Assembly: GCA_963818225.1 (NCBI GenBank)
Contig: CAWFRO010000014.1
Coordinates: 806,001 to 870,000 of the forward strand
DNA length: 64,000 nucleotides
Source: Palsa-504 sp963818225
GTDB taxonomy: Bacteria > Actinomycetota > Actinomycetes > Streptosporangiales > Streptosporangiaceae
Direction: 5' to 3'
Part shown: piece after piece, positions 17,044 through 25,243 of the stretch
Layout: each line of letters starts with the position of its first letter
How positions within the stretch are numbered: the stretch's first letter is position 1
Program-made: the position numbers and the translations under genes
The notes under the pieces: model-generated
What the model saw: only the letters and a program-made list of their open reading frames with translations
The model's database searches: none
Told to the model about the DNA's origin: nothing

Positions 17044-17751
17044 TCAGGCTGGCGGCTGGCGGGCTGATGCGGTGCGCGAGCGGGTCAGCGCGTGCGCGGA
17101 CAGGGCGGTGAGCCAGCCGAGGCCGGTCACGATGCTGGCTCGCTGGAACAATCCGGCGAGATTGACCAGCCGGGGTGATTGATTAAAGCCGGCACCGGCC
17201 AGGACGGTGGTGGCCAGCACGGTCGTCGCGGTAGCAGCGCAGTACCGGCCGAATCCGCGATGGCCGGTCCGGACGGACTGAGCGCTGCAAGTGAACGCGG
17301 CGGCGGGCAGGCCGAGGAACACCGGGACCGCCGCGAGGTTATGCAGCACGCCGGTGCGGCTGGGCTCCGTGAGCGCGTCGGGTGTTCCCGGCGGGTAGCC
17401 GCTCACCGGATCGGTGGGGAAGACGGCGGCGCCGATGAGGCCGGCCCCCGCTGCGCCGATCAGGGCCCGTCCCGCCCGGCTGCTGAGCGGGGGATCAGCG
17501 GCGCGGCCCAGCCCGGCGGCGCCGGCGAGGACCAGCGTCCCGGTCACGGCGAAGTTCGCGGCCTGGACCCAGCCGCGCGGCCCGAGCGCCAGCGAGCTGA
17601 CTGGATGACGCGAAGGACGGTACCCGTCCCGGGTGGCGCCTTCGGCGAGGAAGGTGGCGACGAAGACCGGCCCGGCCGCCAGACCGCAGTACAGCAGGCC
17701 GCGCGTCCATCTCGCCGGCCGGCCGTGCGCGCTGGCGGGTCCCACGAGCAC
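17044..17751 (-). CDS. DUF998 family integral membrane protein
   Basis: 235 residues with six likely transmembrane helices. The order is that of DUF998: 'LYCGLAAGPVFVATFLAEG' (TM1), 'YRPSRHPVSSLALGPRGWVQAANF' (the conserved loop with a HPxSxLxLG-type motif), 'LIGAAGAGLIGAAVFPTDP', a conserved 'GVLHNLAAVPVFLGLPAA' and two final helices. Function of the family is not established. It is convergent with the hypothetical gene at 16603 and diverges from the alpha/beta hydrolase gene. Confidence 0.85.
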   Translation of the reverse strand: MLVGPASAHGRPARWTRGLLYCGLAAGPVFVATFLAEGATRDGYRPSRHPVSSLALGPRGWVQAANFAVTGTLVLAGAAGLGRAADPPLSSRAGRALIGAAGAGLIGAAVFPTDPVSGYPPGTPDALTEPSRTGVLHNLAAVPVFLGLPAAAFTCSAQSVRTGHRGFGRYCAATATTVLATTVLAGAGFNQSPRLVNLAGLFQRASIVTGLGWLTALSAHALTRSRTASARQPPA

Positions 17752-17880
17752 ACAATAGCGAGCCGGGCCGGCCAGGACGGGCTCGCCACCGGATCAGCGG
17801 CCCAGGCAAACCCCGGCAAGCTTGCTGTCCCTGCGAAGAGAGGGGACAATGGTGTTCAAGTGCGCATTATTCGGCAGTGG

Positions 17881-17927
17881 GCTTGCGGCACAGTGGTATT
17901 GCGACACAGTGGCTTGCGGCACAGTGG
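17881..17927. repeat. 16-bp tandem repeat (about 2.9 copies) in a gene leader
   Basis: GCTTGCGGCACAGTGG (17881-17896), TATTGCGACACAGTGG (17897-17912) and CTTGCGGCACAGTGG (17913-17927). It lies 30 bp upstream of the hydrolase start. Because 16 is not a multiple of three, translation through it is unlikely, which supports ATG 17957 as the start of that gene. Confidence 0.9.
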
Positions 17928-17956
17928 GGGCTTGGTACCGGGACGAGGGGCACGCG

Positions 17957-18757
17957 ATGACGTCACCAGGCAGACCTGTTGTTTTCATTCACGGCCTGTG
18001 GCTGCACGCCACCTCGTGGGCCCCGTGGGTGGAACTGTTCCAGACGGCCGGTTACACGCCGCTGGCGCCGGGCTGGCCGGGAGAGCTGGACACGGTTGAG
18101 GAGGCCCGCAGCCACCCGGACCAAGTGGCCGGGAAGGGCATCGACGATGTGGTCGAGCACTATACGCAGATCATCCGCGGCCTGGACGCCCAGCCGGTCG
18201 TGATCGGCCACTCCTTCGGCGGCCTGATTGCCCAGCGGCTGCTCGGCGACGACCTCGCGGCCGCGGCAGTGGCCATCGATGCGGCACCGATCAAGGGGGT
18301 CATCTTCCTGCCCCCGTCGGCCCTGCGGGTCGCCTCGATCGCGTTGCGGAAGCCGGCGAACAGGAACAATGCGGTGGCGCTGACCCCCGAGCAGTTCCGC
18401 TACGGCTTCGCGAACGCCCTGCCGGCCGGGGAAGCCACCGAGCTGTACGACCGGTGGACGATCCCCTCTCCGGGCAAGCCGCTTTTCGAAGCGGCCACCG
18501 CGAACCTGTCCTCACGGTCGCCAGCCAAGGTCAACACGGGCAACAAGACCCGCGGACCGCTCCTGCTGACCGCCGGGGGCCACGACCATACGGTCCCGGC
18601 GGCGATCACCAGATCGACCCGCAAGCTGTACCACAAGTCGCCCGCGGTCACCGACCTCCGGGAATTCAACGACCGCGGCCACTCACTCACCATCGACCAT
18701 GGCTGGCGCGAGATCGCCGATGAGGCGCTCAGCTGGCTTGGCCAGCGCGTCAAGTAG
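17957..18757 (+). CDS. Alpha/beta hydrolase
   Basis: 266 residues from ATG 17957 (GACGAGGGG upstream). Classical alpha/beta fold: the oxyanion segment 'VVFIHGLWLHATSW' (~9-22), nucleophile elbow 'VIGHSFGG' (G-H-S-F-G), acid loop 'TAGGHDHTVP', and the catalytic histidine in 'RGHSLTIDHGW' near the C-terminus. Cytoplasmic, no signal peptide. The substrate is unknown; relatives include esterases, haloperoxidase-like and lactone hydrolases. The open frame extends upstream to 17822 but crosses the 16-bp tandem repeat and is not credible there. Confidence 0.92.
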   Translation: MTSPGRPVVFIHGLWLHATSWAPWVELFQTAGYTPLAPGWPGELDTVEEARSHPDQVAGKGIDDVVEHYTQIIRGLDAQPVVIGHSFGGLIAQRLLGDDLAAAAVAIDAAPIKGVIFLPPSALRVASIALRKPANRNNAVALTPEQFRYGFANALPAGEATELYDRWTIPSPGKPLFEAATANLSSRSPAKVNTGNKTRGPLLLTAGGHDHTVPAAITRSTRKLYHKSPAVTDLREFNDRGHSLTIDHGWREIADEALSWLGQRVK

Positions 18758-18774
18758 CGGCGACCGCCGGCTGC

Positions 18775-18800
18775 GGTACGCCACGTCGGTATGCCACGTC
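18775..18800. repeat. 13-bp tandem repeat at the FAD monooxygenase stop
   Basis: GGTACGCCACGTC (18775-18787) is followed directly by GGTATGCCACGTC (18788-18800), one mismatch. The stop of the minus-strand monooxygenase (18799-18801) overlaps the edge of the second copy. Confidence 0.85.
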
Positions 18801-19986
18801 AGGCCGTGTCCCCGGGGCGGCCCGCGGCCGGGGGCTGCCAGCCGTAGATGGCGGCGAGGCCGCGCAGCGCGGCTCCCGGTGCGAGCCTGCCGGTCAGCCA
18901 CGCCATCGTGTTGCGGAAGGCGACGGCGGGAGGCGAGGCCCAGGTGGTCATCGTGGCGGCACGGCGGGACCAGCGGACGACGTCGGTGGTGCGCGGCAGC
19001 CGGGCGGCGGTGTAACGGGCCAGCATCCCGGTTACCGCGTCCGGTCCTGTCCCGACGGCCAGCCGGGAGATGACCACGGCGTCTTCGAGGGCCTGGCACG
19101 CGCCCTGGCCGAGGTTCGGCGTCATCGGATGGGCGGCGTCGCCGAGCAGCGCGACCCGGCCGCGGTGGAAGGACGGCAGCGGTGCGGCCAGCTCGGCGAC
19201 ATCATGGCGGAGCACGTCCTGCGGCCTGGTGTTCGCCAGCAGTCCCGGGATCGGCTCGTGCCACCGGCCGAAGAGCCTGACCAGCTCGGCCAGCTCGTCG
19301 CCGGCCCGCGCGCCGGGGTCCGCGGGCGCGGCGGCGTAGCAGTAGACCCGCCCGTCTGACAGCGGCATCACGCCGAAGACGGTACCGCGCCCCCAGCTCT
19401 CTGCCATCGGGACCGGCCCGGCCGCCGGACCGGTGAGCAGCCGCCAAGTGGTGAACCCCGCGTAGCGAAGCCCCGGATGACCGGGGAACAGCGCCGAGCG
19501 CGACGCCGAACCGATCCCGTCCGCAGCCACCACAAGGTCGGCATCCAGCTCGCCCGCCGTGGTGGCCACGCGCGCTGCCCTCTTCCCTCCGGGCTCGACC
19601 GACGTCACCTCGGTGGCCAGAGTGAGCACCCCGCCGGGAACACGGGCCGACAGCGCGTCGATGACGGCCGCCCGCGGCAGCAAGATGACCGGGTCCCCGA
19701 ACCGGTCCGAGATCATCCGGCCGGTCGTGCTGCGCATGAGCCACCGGCCGTCCCAACGTCGGATGCCTAGTTCCTGCGGGACCGCCAGCGCCCGAAGCGC
19801 ATCCCCGGCACCGATCGCATCCAGCGCGCGCAGCCCGTTGGGCGCCAGGGCCAGCGCGACCCCGACCGGCTCAAGCGACCCGGCGCGCTCGCAGGCAGTG
19901 ACCTCCCAGCCGGCCGCGCACAGGCCCGCAGCCGCCGCCAGGCCGCCGATCCCGGCGCCGATCACCACCGCGCGCGCTCGTGCCAC
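18799..19986 (-). CDS. FAD-dependent monooxygenase (PHBH-type group A)
   Basis: 395 residues from GTG 19986 (TTG 20013 also possible; neither has a strong ribosome site). FAD-binding GxGxxG is at the N-terminus ('VVIGAGIGGLAAAAGL'), the DG motif 'DLVVAADGIGSASR' in the middle, and 'GRVALLGDAAHPMTPNLGQGACQALEDA' type GD motif in the C-terminal third (quoted here only as its key residues G, D, P). These three motifs define class A flavoprotein hydroxylases that use NAD(P)H and O2 on aromatic or polyketide substrates. No aromatic-degradation neighbours are present. It is convergent with the hydrolase gene. Confidence 0.92.
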   Translation of the reverse strand: MARARAVVIGAGIGGLAAAAGLCAAGWEVTACERAGSLEPVGVALALAPNGLRALDAIGAGDALRALAVPQELGIRRWDGRWLMRSTTGRMISDRFGDPVILLPRAAVIDALSARVPGGVLTLATEVTSVEPGGKRAARVATTAGELDADLVVAADGIGSASRSALFPGHPGLRYAGFTTWRLLTGPAAGPVPMAESWGRGTVFGVMPLSDGRVYCYAAAPADPGARAGDELAELVRLFGRWHEPIPGLLANTRPQDVLRHDVAELAAPLPSFHRGRVALLGDAAHPMTPNLGQGACQALEDAVVISRLAVGTGPDAVTGMLARYTAARLPRTTDVVRWSRRAATMTTWASPPAVAFRNTMAWLTGRLAPGAALRGLAAIYGWQPPAAGRPGDTA

Positions 19987-20060
19987 GGTCGCGCCCCGTT
20001 CAGCTCGCCACAACTACTACAGCCCATAGTACATAGCGCGCCGGGCCGGCCGACGTCGCG

Positions 20061-22502
20061 CTAGCGAACCAGGCGGGCCGCCTCGCCTTCGGGCGGGACA
20101 GAGCCGGCTAGCTGGCTCTGCTGCAGTGCCAGCTGGACCGCAGCGTTCCCCAGCTCGCGGTAGGCGTCGAACTCCGCGCTGTCGTAAAGCTGTTCCATAG
20201 TGGAAGCCGTCGGGTAGTCCGGATGACCGTCCGCATAGGCCTGCACGTCCCATGGCGCGCCGGTCCACCAGCCGAGCTTGCAGACCAGAATCGTCTTGCC
20301 CTGATCCGCGTCCTGGCCGGTGAACGTGCCGCTCGCCCATGGCTGTACCACTTGGCCCTGGCGAAGCTGCGCGGCCCCGCTCCCGGGCGGGATCATCTGC
20401 GTGGGATTGAGCACGATCTCGGTGCCCGCGTCGGACCTGGCCAGCGCGATGGACCCGCCCAGGGTGAACCAGGTGTTCGCCTTGTCGCCGCTGGCGTCCA
20501 GGACCAGAATGTGGGTAATGCCCAGTTCCGGGGCCCGTTGCAGGGCTTCGACCAGGCCCAGGTTGTCGTAATGGCCGCCGTCGGTGACGCACATCCATGT
20601 GCTGCGGTAGCTGGTATGCCCAGCGGCCTCGGCGTACAGCATGCCCAGGGTCGGCTGCAGCGCGTGGTAGAGCAGGCCGCCGAGATACTGCTGTGACGGG
20701 GTCCCCTCGCTGCGCAGCCTCAGCACGTAGGCCCACAGCCGGGCCTCCTTGAGCTCCCGGGCCTGGTCCCCCCGCCGCCACGTCGGATGAGGCACCATGT
20801 ACCACAGCAGCAGCCCGAGCGTGTGCCACCAGCGGTCGCTCCGGTGGTCCGGTTTCTTGGGATTCTTCTGGTCCTCGAGCTCCTGTCGCGCGGCCTTGAC
20901 CACGGCCGGGTGCGGCAGCCAGACACCCAGCCGCAGGTCAGTGGCCGTGAATAGGATCCGGTAGGCCTGGAGCGTGGCCGAGCCCATCAGCGGGGAGAAG
21001 GCCGCCCCGCTGATGGCGGACACATCGAACAGCGTGAACCGGCGCGGCCCGGCCAGCGCTTCGTAGTCCCTCGTGGCGGCCTGGACAGACTCTTTGGGTC
21101 CCGGTCCGCGCAACGTCGCGTGGTCCGGGTCGAAGCTGAAGCTCAGCCCGCCGCGCCCGGGCGGTACCTCCCGGTAGGCATTGATGTTGGCGGTCGTGCA
21201 CATCACCAGCTCCGGCCGCTGCCGGCTCAGCCCGGAAAGGAGCGCCTCGGGGAAATCCGTGGTACCGAAGGGCGCCGGCTGGCCGTCCGCCTGACTGGTG
21301 TCTCTGATCACCGAGTAAGCAGTGGCCAGGCGCCACCGGTAAAAGTCGTGCATCGATATCCGGTTGGCATCGGCCAGGAAACGCATGATCAGCATGATCG
21401 CGAGAGCGCCGATGACCAGCCACACCTGACCCGCCGTGAATCCGGCCGCCGCGCCGTCCTTCACCCAGCGCAGCCCGGCCACGGCGAACCCCGCCAGGAC
21501 CAGGATGCTGGCCAGCCAGGGCAGTATGAGCCCGCGGAGGTACGCAATGGCCTTGGCCGCTACTCCCGCTTGGGTCGCGTCTGCACCCGGGGCCGCTTCG
21601 GGGGACTTGAGCAGGTCGTACTTGACCAGTACCGTCCGGGCCGACTGGGACACGGCGATGACCGCAGCGACAAAACCGCCGATGGCGGCGGGACTCCAGG
21701 CGGCGCCGTTACCGAAACCGAGATCGTCCAGCACGGTCTTGACGGCACCGGCGTGCGACCCGGATAGCCAGGCAATGACGGCCGGGACGGCGAACATGGC
21801 CAGCGCGAGCGACAGGGTGACGAGAGCGGCCCACCCGAGCGCTTTCACCGCGACGTTACTGTGCTCCTGACCGCGCGGCCCCGGTATCAGCGTGAGCCAC
21901 CACCACAGGAAGATGAGCGCCGTCATCCCGGCGGCTATGGCAGGCCAGATCCACCACGTGGCCCCGGTCAGCACGGCCGTCCCGGTCAGCGTGTGGGAAT
22001 GCGGCGCGGCAGTGACGGTCAGCGCTCCCCCGGCGCGCAGGATCCAGCCCCAGACGTGCGCCGCCGCGAAGAGCGGGGTGAGCACCAGGACCAGGGTGAC
22101 CGCCACGCCAAACAGCAGCGACAGGACCCCGGCCAGAACGGTCTTGGCGTCGGGGGCAAGGTAACGCGAGTTGTCACGCAGGTGCTGCTCTTCCGGGCTG
22201 CCCGCAGCATACGGGGGCAATTCGGCCGGGTCCGCACCCGGCCGGGCCGCGCTGCGCTCAAGACCGTGCGCCACGAGCGCCCGCGATGCCGCGACGTAGC
22301 TGCCGCCGGACACACCCAGGATGAGCTTGGCCTTGTCCAGGAGCCCTGCTTGCTCGAGCCTCTGCAAGGCGCCCAGGCAATACGAAGCCGAACGGATTCC
22401 GCCACCCGAGCAGCAGATCGCCCATCTCTGCGTCCCGTTGAGTTCCGGGCCGGAGGCCGCATCCGGGACGTACGACTCGGTCGGCGTACCCGTGGGGTTC
22501 AT
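20061..22502 (-). CDS. Large membrane-associated patatin-like phospholipase
   Basis: 813 residues from ATG 22502 (GTG 22544 is an alternative). The patatin catalytic parts are intact but far apart: oxyanion loop 'SGGGIRS' (32-38), nucleophile elbow G63-V-S65-G-G, and the Asp of the dyad, D641 in 'TDGGHYDNLGL'. Between them lie about six hydrophobic segments (~115-150, 180-205, 215-245, 265-285, 325-350, 360-385), so the hydrolase is split by a membrane domain. Patatins cleave acyl ester bonds in phospholipids. The role is unknown and no defence or toxin partner is adjacent. The 266 bp upstream show no other feature. Confidence 0.88.
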   Translation of the reverse strand: MNPTGTPTESYVPDAASGPELNGTQRWAICCSGGGIRSASYCLGALQRLEQAGLLDKAKLILGVSGGSYVAASRALVAHGLERSAARPGADPAELPPYAAGSPEEQHLRDNSRYLAPDAKTVLAGVLSLLFGVAVTLVLVLTPLFAAAHVWGWILRAGGALTVTAAPHSHTLTGTAVLTGATWWIWPAIAAGMTALIFLWWWLTLIPGPRGQEHSNVAVKALGWAALVTLSLALAMFAVPAVIAWLSGSHAGAVKTVLDDLGFGNGAAWSPAAIGGFVAAVIAVSQSARTVLVKYDLLKSPEAAPGADATQAGVAAKAIAYLRGLILPWLASILVLAGFAVAGLRWVKDGAAAGFTAGQVWLVIGALAIMLIMRFLADANRISMHDFYRWRLATAYSVIRDTSQADGQPAPFGTTDFPEALLSGLSRQRPELVMCTTANINAYREVPPGRGGLSFSFDPDHATLRGPGPKESVQAATRDYEALAGPRRFTLFDVSAISGAAFSPLMGSATLQAYRILFTATDLRLGVWLPHPAVVKAARQELEDQKNPKKPDHRSDRWWHTLGLLLWYMVPHPTWRRGDQARELKEARLWAYVLRLRSEGTPSQQYLGGLLYHALQPTLGMLYAEAAGHTSYRSTWMCVTDGGHYDNLGLVEALQRAPELGITHILVLDASGDKANTWFTLGGSIALARSDAGTEIVLNPTQMIPPGSGAAQLRQGQVVQPWASGTFTGQDADQGKTILVCKLGWWTGAPWDVQAYADGHPDYPTASTMEQLYDSAEFDAYRELGNAAVQLALQQSQLAGSVPPEGEAARLVR

Positions 22503-22768
22503 GTGCTGGTCACCGCCCCCGCGGCTGGCACGTACCCGGGACACAGTTGCTGCTGACTTGCCATTCCTGCCCCTTCACGGTCGGGTGCTCTGGCGGATGA
22601 GGACATCAGGCATCCCTGCGCCGAGACTTCACCCCTTACGGAGGGACCGGATGCGCCGGCTAATACAGTGCCCGACTTTCCCGCGGAGCGGGCCATGCAC
22701 CGCGCGGGCCGCAAAGAGTTCCGCCATATCCGCTGAGGCGAGAGCGGACGCGCGGGTTGAACGACGAG

Positions 22769-23227
22769 CTAAGGCACGACCACGACGGGTACGGGTGAGC
22801 GGCGGGCGAGGCTGACGGCGACCGAGCCGACCACGCGGTGCATCGCATGCGATGAGCTCCCGACCGCGATCACCACATTGTCATCGGGGTGCGCGTCCCG
22901 GAGGACCTCGGCCGCGGCGATCAGCTCGTCCGGGATCAGGCCCTGACGGCGCTCATACCGCCAGTGCTCTTCGCGGCCGCGCAGCTGCTCTCTCGCCGTA
23001 GTCTGCAGCTCCTGCGCGATCTCGTCCAAGGTGACGTCCATTTCGGCGACGGCACCGGCCGACAGCATGTCGATGCTGGGCAGGTGGGCAACGTACACCA
23101 CCTCAATGCTGCCGGTCCGGCCGCGCAGCAGCCTGATCGCGGCGTCAAGCGCCCTGGTCGCCGGGGGTGAGCCGTCATACCCGACGACGAGGAACAGGTT
23201 CCCGGCGGGCGGCGCGGTAGCATCCAT
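22769..23227 (-). CDS. Universal stress protein (UspA family)
   Basis: 152 residues from ATG 23227; the frame is open for a further 260 codons upstream but that part runs antisense through the DUF4188 gene and is not credible. 'LFLVVGYDGSPPATRALDAA' (11-30) is the Usp first strand and helix. The C-terminal nucleotide motif is G123-SSSH-x6-G134-S, slightly altered from G-x2-G-x9-G(S/T), so ATP binding is plausible but not certain. It diverges from the DUF4188 gene. Confidence 0.87.
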   Translation of the reverse strand: MDATAPPAGNLFLVVGYDGSPPATRALDAAIRLLRGRTGSIEVVYVAHLPSIDMLSAGAVAEMDVTLDEIAQELQTTAREQLRGREEHWRYERRQGLIPDELIAAAEVLRDAHPDDNVVIAVGSSSHAMHRVVGSVAVSLARRSPVPVVVVP

Positions 23228-23386
23228 CGCGGCTAAGGCTATCGGGTTCCCGGCCCCGGCGTCGCCGGTATCAGGCACGCGGACAGCACGACGACGCGGC
23301 TCACCTGGCCCGCGGGAGGCCACGTGGCGGGAGCCTGGCTGGTCCATGCTGATCGGGATGACGTCGCCCAGGGAGAGGAAGCGGCT

Positions 23387-23887
23387 ATGGAGGTCCGGCC
23401 AGGTCGTTATACGGCAGATATCGAAGGCGATTTCGTCGTCTTCTTGATCGGGATGCGCTTCAACCACCCGCTGCGGATCCGCAAGTGGCTGCCGGTCGCG
23501 GTGGCCATGCCCAAGATGGTGAAGGTGCTGGGCCAGCATCCCGAACTGGGCTGCCTGGGTTTCCAGCAGTGGTTCGGGCGGACGACCGTGATGGTCCAGT
23601 ACTGGCGCGACTTCGATGCCCTGGACCGGTTCGCCCGGGACAAGGACCTGCCGCACCTGGAGCCGTGGCGGCAGTTCAACCGCGCCGTCAGGGATTCGGG
23701 TGAGGTCGGGATCTGGCACGAGACGTTCCGGGTCAGGGCCGGGGAATACGAGGCCGTCTACGGCAACATGCCGGTGTTCGGCCTCGCGGCCGCCGGCACG
23801 CACGTGCCCGCCGCGCGCAAGGGCAACACGGCCGCCGCGCGCATCGGCGCCAGCAGCACCGACGAGCCGGCCGTCGCGCCATACTGA
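23387..23887 (+). CDS. DUF4188 family protein
   Basis: 166 residues from ATG 23387 with GGGAGAGGAAG upstream. Pattern: 'RYTADIEGDFVVFLIGMRFN' (6-25), 'RKWLPVAVAMPKMVKVLGQHP', 'WFGRTTVMVQYWRDFDALDRFARD', 'HLEPWRQFNRAVRDSGEVGIWHETF', all typical of DUF4188, a ferredoxin-like fold related to dimeric alpha-beta barrels (ABM/EthD-like, aldoxime dehydratase-like). Biochemical role is not established. Its last 130 bases overlap the tail of the convergent ParA-like frame, which is probably over-extended. Confidence 0.83.
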   Translation: MEVRPGRYTADIEGDFVVFLIGMRFNHPLRIRKWLPVAVAMPKMVKVLGQHPELGCLGFQQWFGRTTVMVQYWRDFDALDRFARDKDLPHLEPWRQFNRAVRDSGEVGIWHETFRVRAGEYEAVYGNMPVFGLAAAGTHVPAARKGNTAAARIGASSTDEPAVAPY

Positions 23888-24630
23888 CCCGCGGCATCGC
23901 GGCAGCACCGCGTTCCGGCGGGGCGCATGGGCCGGACTGGGTGGTGGCCGGCCGTTAATGACCGGACCGGGCACGGCGGGGCGCACCGCTCGATGAGGTC
24001 GCGCACCACCTGGCGCCACACATCGCGGCCCGTATCGGGAATCGGCATGCCGAAGCTCTGGGCGTACACCTCCAGCCGCGGCACCGCGGTGGCCAGCACG
24101 TCATAGCCCAGATCCTGCAGCGCCTGCCGGGCATCGGAGATGGAGTGCGCCCGGGTGATGCAGCGGTTCAGCAGCACGGCCGAGCGGACGGGCCGGTCAC
24201 GGACCGCCTGCAGGTCGGCGATCTCGTCCCGCACCGGCGTGGTGCGGTTGATCTCGATCGGGTTGGGCGCGCACGGGATGACGATCTCATCGGCGTACCG
24301 CAGCGCCGACCGGGCGATGGCGCCGTGGTCCTCGATCTGCGGCGCGTCGATGATCACCACGTCATCGTCGCGGGCGATGTCGGGCAGGCGGCGGTGCAGC
24401 TCGCGGGACGGCAGCGCCACGATCCGGAACGGGAAGGCCGCCTGCGGCGCCGCGAGCCGAGGGTCCATGGCGGCCAGATCGGACCATTCCAGGGCGCTGC
24501 CCGAAGGGTCCGCGTCGACCAGCAGCACGCTGTTGCCGGCCCGGGCGAACACGTGCGCCAGCCAGACCGCGGAGGTGGTCTTGCCCGTGCCTGGCTTGAG
24601 ATTGGCCAGGGCAAGGCTTAGACCCGTCAT
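23758..24630 (-). CDS. ParA/MinD-like ATPase (orphan), C-terminus probably extended by a frameshift
   Basis: Start ATG 24630. Deviant Walker A 'KPGTGKTT' (~13-20), switch I/A' 'VLLVDADPSG' and Walker B 'VVIIDAPQ' are intact; 'NRTTPVRDEIADL' and 'VLLNRCITRAHS' fit the ParA helix-strand order. The ParA domain ends near residue 222 ('RDLIERC'); the frame then runs ~68 more Arg/Pro/Ala-rich residues antisense into DUF4188. A one-base insertion near 23990 would restore a stop at 23955 and remove the overlap, as in other frameshifted genes of this window. No ParB gene is nearby. Such ATPases place plasmids, chromosomes or protein clusters. Confidence 0.82.
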   Translation of the reverse strand: MTGLSLALANLKPGTGKTTSAVWLAHVFARAGNSVLLVDADPSGSALEWSDLAAMDPRLAAPQAAFPFRIVALPSRELHRRLPDIARDDDVVIIDAPQIEDHGAIARSALRYADEIVIPCAPNPIEINRTTPVRDEIADLQAVRDRPVRSAVLLNRCITRAHSISDARQALQDLGYDVLATAVPRLEVYAQSFGMPIPDTGRDVWRQVVRDLIERCAPPCPVRSLTAGHHPVRPMRPAGTRCCRDAAGQYGATAGSSVLLAPMRAAAVLPLRAAGTCVPAAARPNTGMLP

Positions 24631-24751
24631 CCAGGCAGTATGCCAGCAGCCGCGGTGCCGCGGCCAGGCAGGTGCGCGGGCGCGACCGAGGCGCGCCGAT
24701 GGCCGGCGCGCGCCCGCCGGGCGACATCGGGCCTGCCGCGTCCTCGGAACG

Positions 24752-24790
24752 GTTATCCACAGCCTGTGGACGGCTGTGGAGATTGATAAC
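24752..24790. promoter_or_regulatory. DnaA box within a palindrome upstream of the ParA-like gene
   Basis: TTATCCACA (24753-24761) is a perfect classical DnaA box. It opens a dyad TCCACAG-C-CTGTGGA, and an outer pair GTTATC (24752-24757)/GATAAC (24785-24790) encloses the whole, with a further TGTGGA in between. It lies ~120 bp upstream of the ParA-like start. It may be a regulatory DnaA site or a centromere-like site; it is too small for a replication origin. Confidence 0.55.
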
Positions 24791-24851
24791 AACACGGCAA
24801 CAAGCCGGGCCCCTGGTATCAGCTGCCGATGGGCGCGTTGGCGGGCTGAGG

Positions 24852-25103
24852 TTACGGGTTGCGGAGCGAGATCTCGTCAGACCTTGCGATGCTGTCGGCG
24901 TTGATGGCCCGCAGCCCCTGGCCGAGGCGCTCGCGGGCCTGCCGCAGGAGCATGAGGGAGTTGGTGGACAGGCTCTGCGGGGCGGCGCGCTCCGGATCGG
25001 CCCCGTGTTCCTCGATGAGGTGCGTCTGGAGGGCGGCGGCGACTTCGTCGGCCGCCTTCAGCGCGTGGTAGATGGCCCGGTCGCGTGCGATGTCGTCAAC
25101 CAT
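24852..25103 (-). CDS. Small helical hypothetical protein
   Basis: 83 residues from ATG 25103. Predicted as two or three helices: 'DIARDRAIYHALKAADEVAAALQTHLIEEHG' (amphipathic, quoted as one region ~4-34) and 'SLSTNSLMLLRQARERLGQGLRAINAD' (~45-71). No family recognised. It lies upstream of the ParA-like gene on the same strand, with the DnaA-box palindrome between them, so a joint role is possible but unproven. Confidence 0.55.
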   Translation of the reverse strand: MVDDIARDRAIYHALKAADEVAAALQTHLIEEHGADPERAAPQSLSTNSLMLLRQARERLGQGLRAINADSIARSDEISLRNP

Positions 25104-25243
25104 GCAGCCAGTATCCCGCGTTAGTCTGCAGACAGACGGAGCATAGGGGTTGAGATGCCGTGGTTTCCTCAGCACCGCGACCGGGACGTGCGCACGGATG
25201 GCCAGAGTCGCCTGCTGCAGCCACTCGCCGGTCGGGCCCTGTG

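Noticed and set aside
17881..17927. CRISPR-like array
   Set aside because: The 16-bp units are directly joined without spacers and no cas gene exists in the window.
24752..24790. Replication origin
   Set aside because: There is only one perfect DnaA box and no dnaA, dnaN or AT-rich unwinding region nearby.
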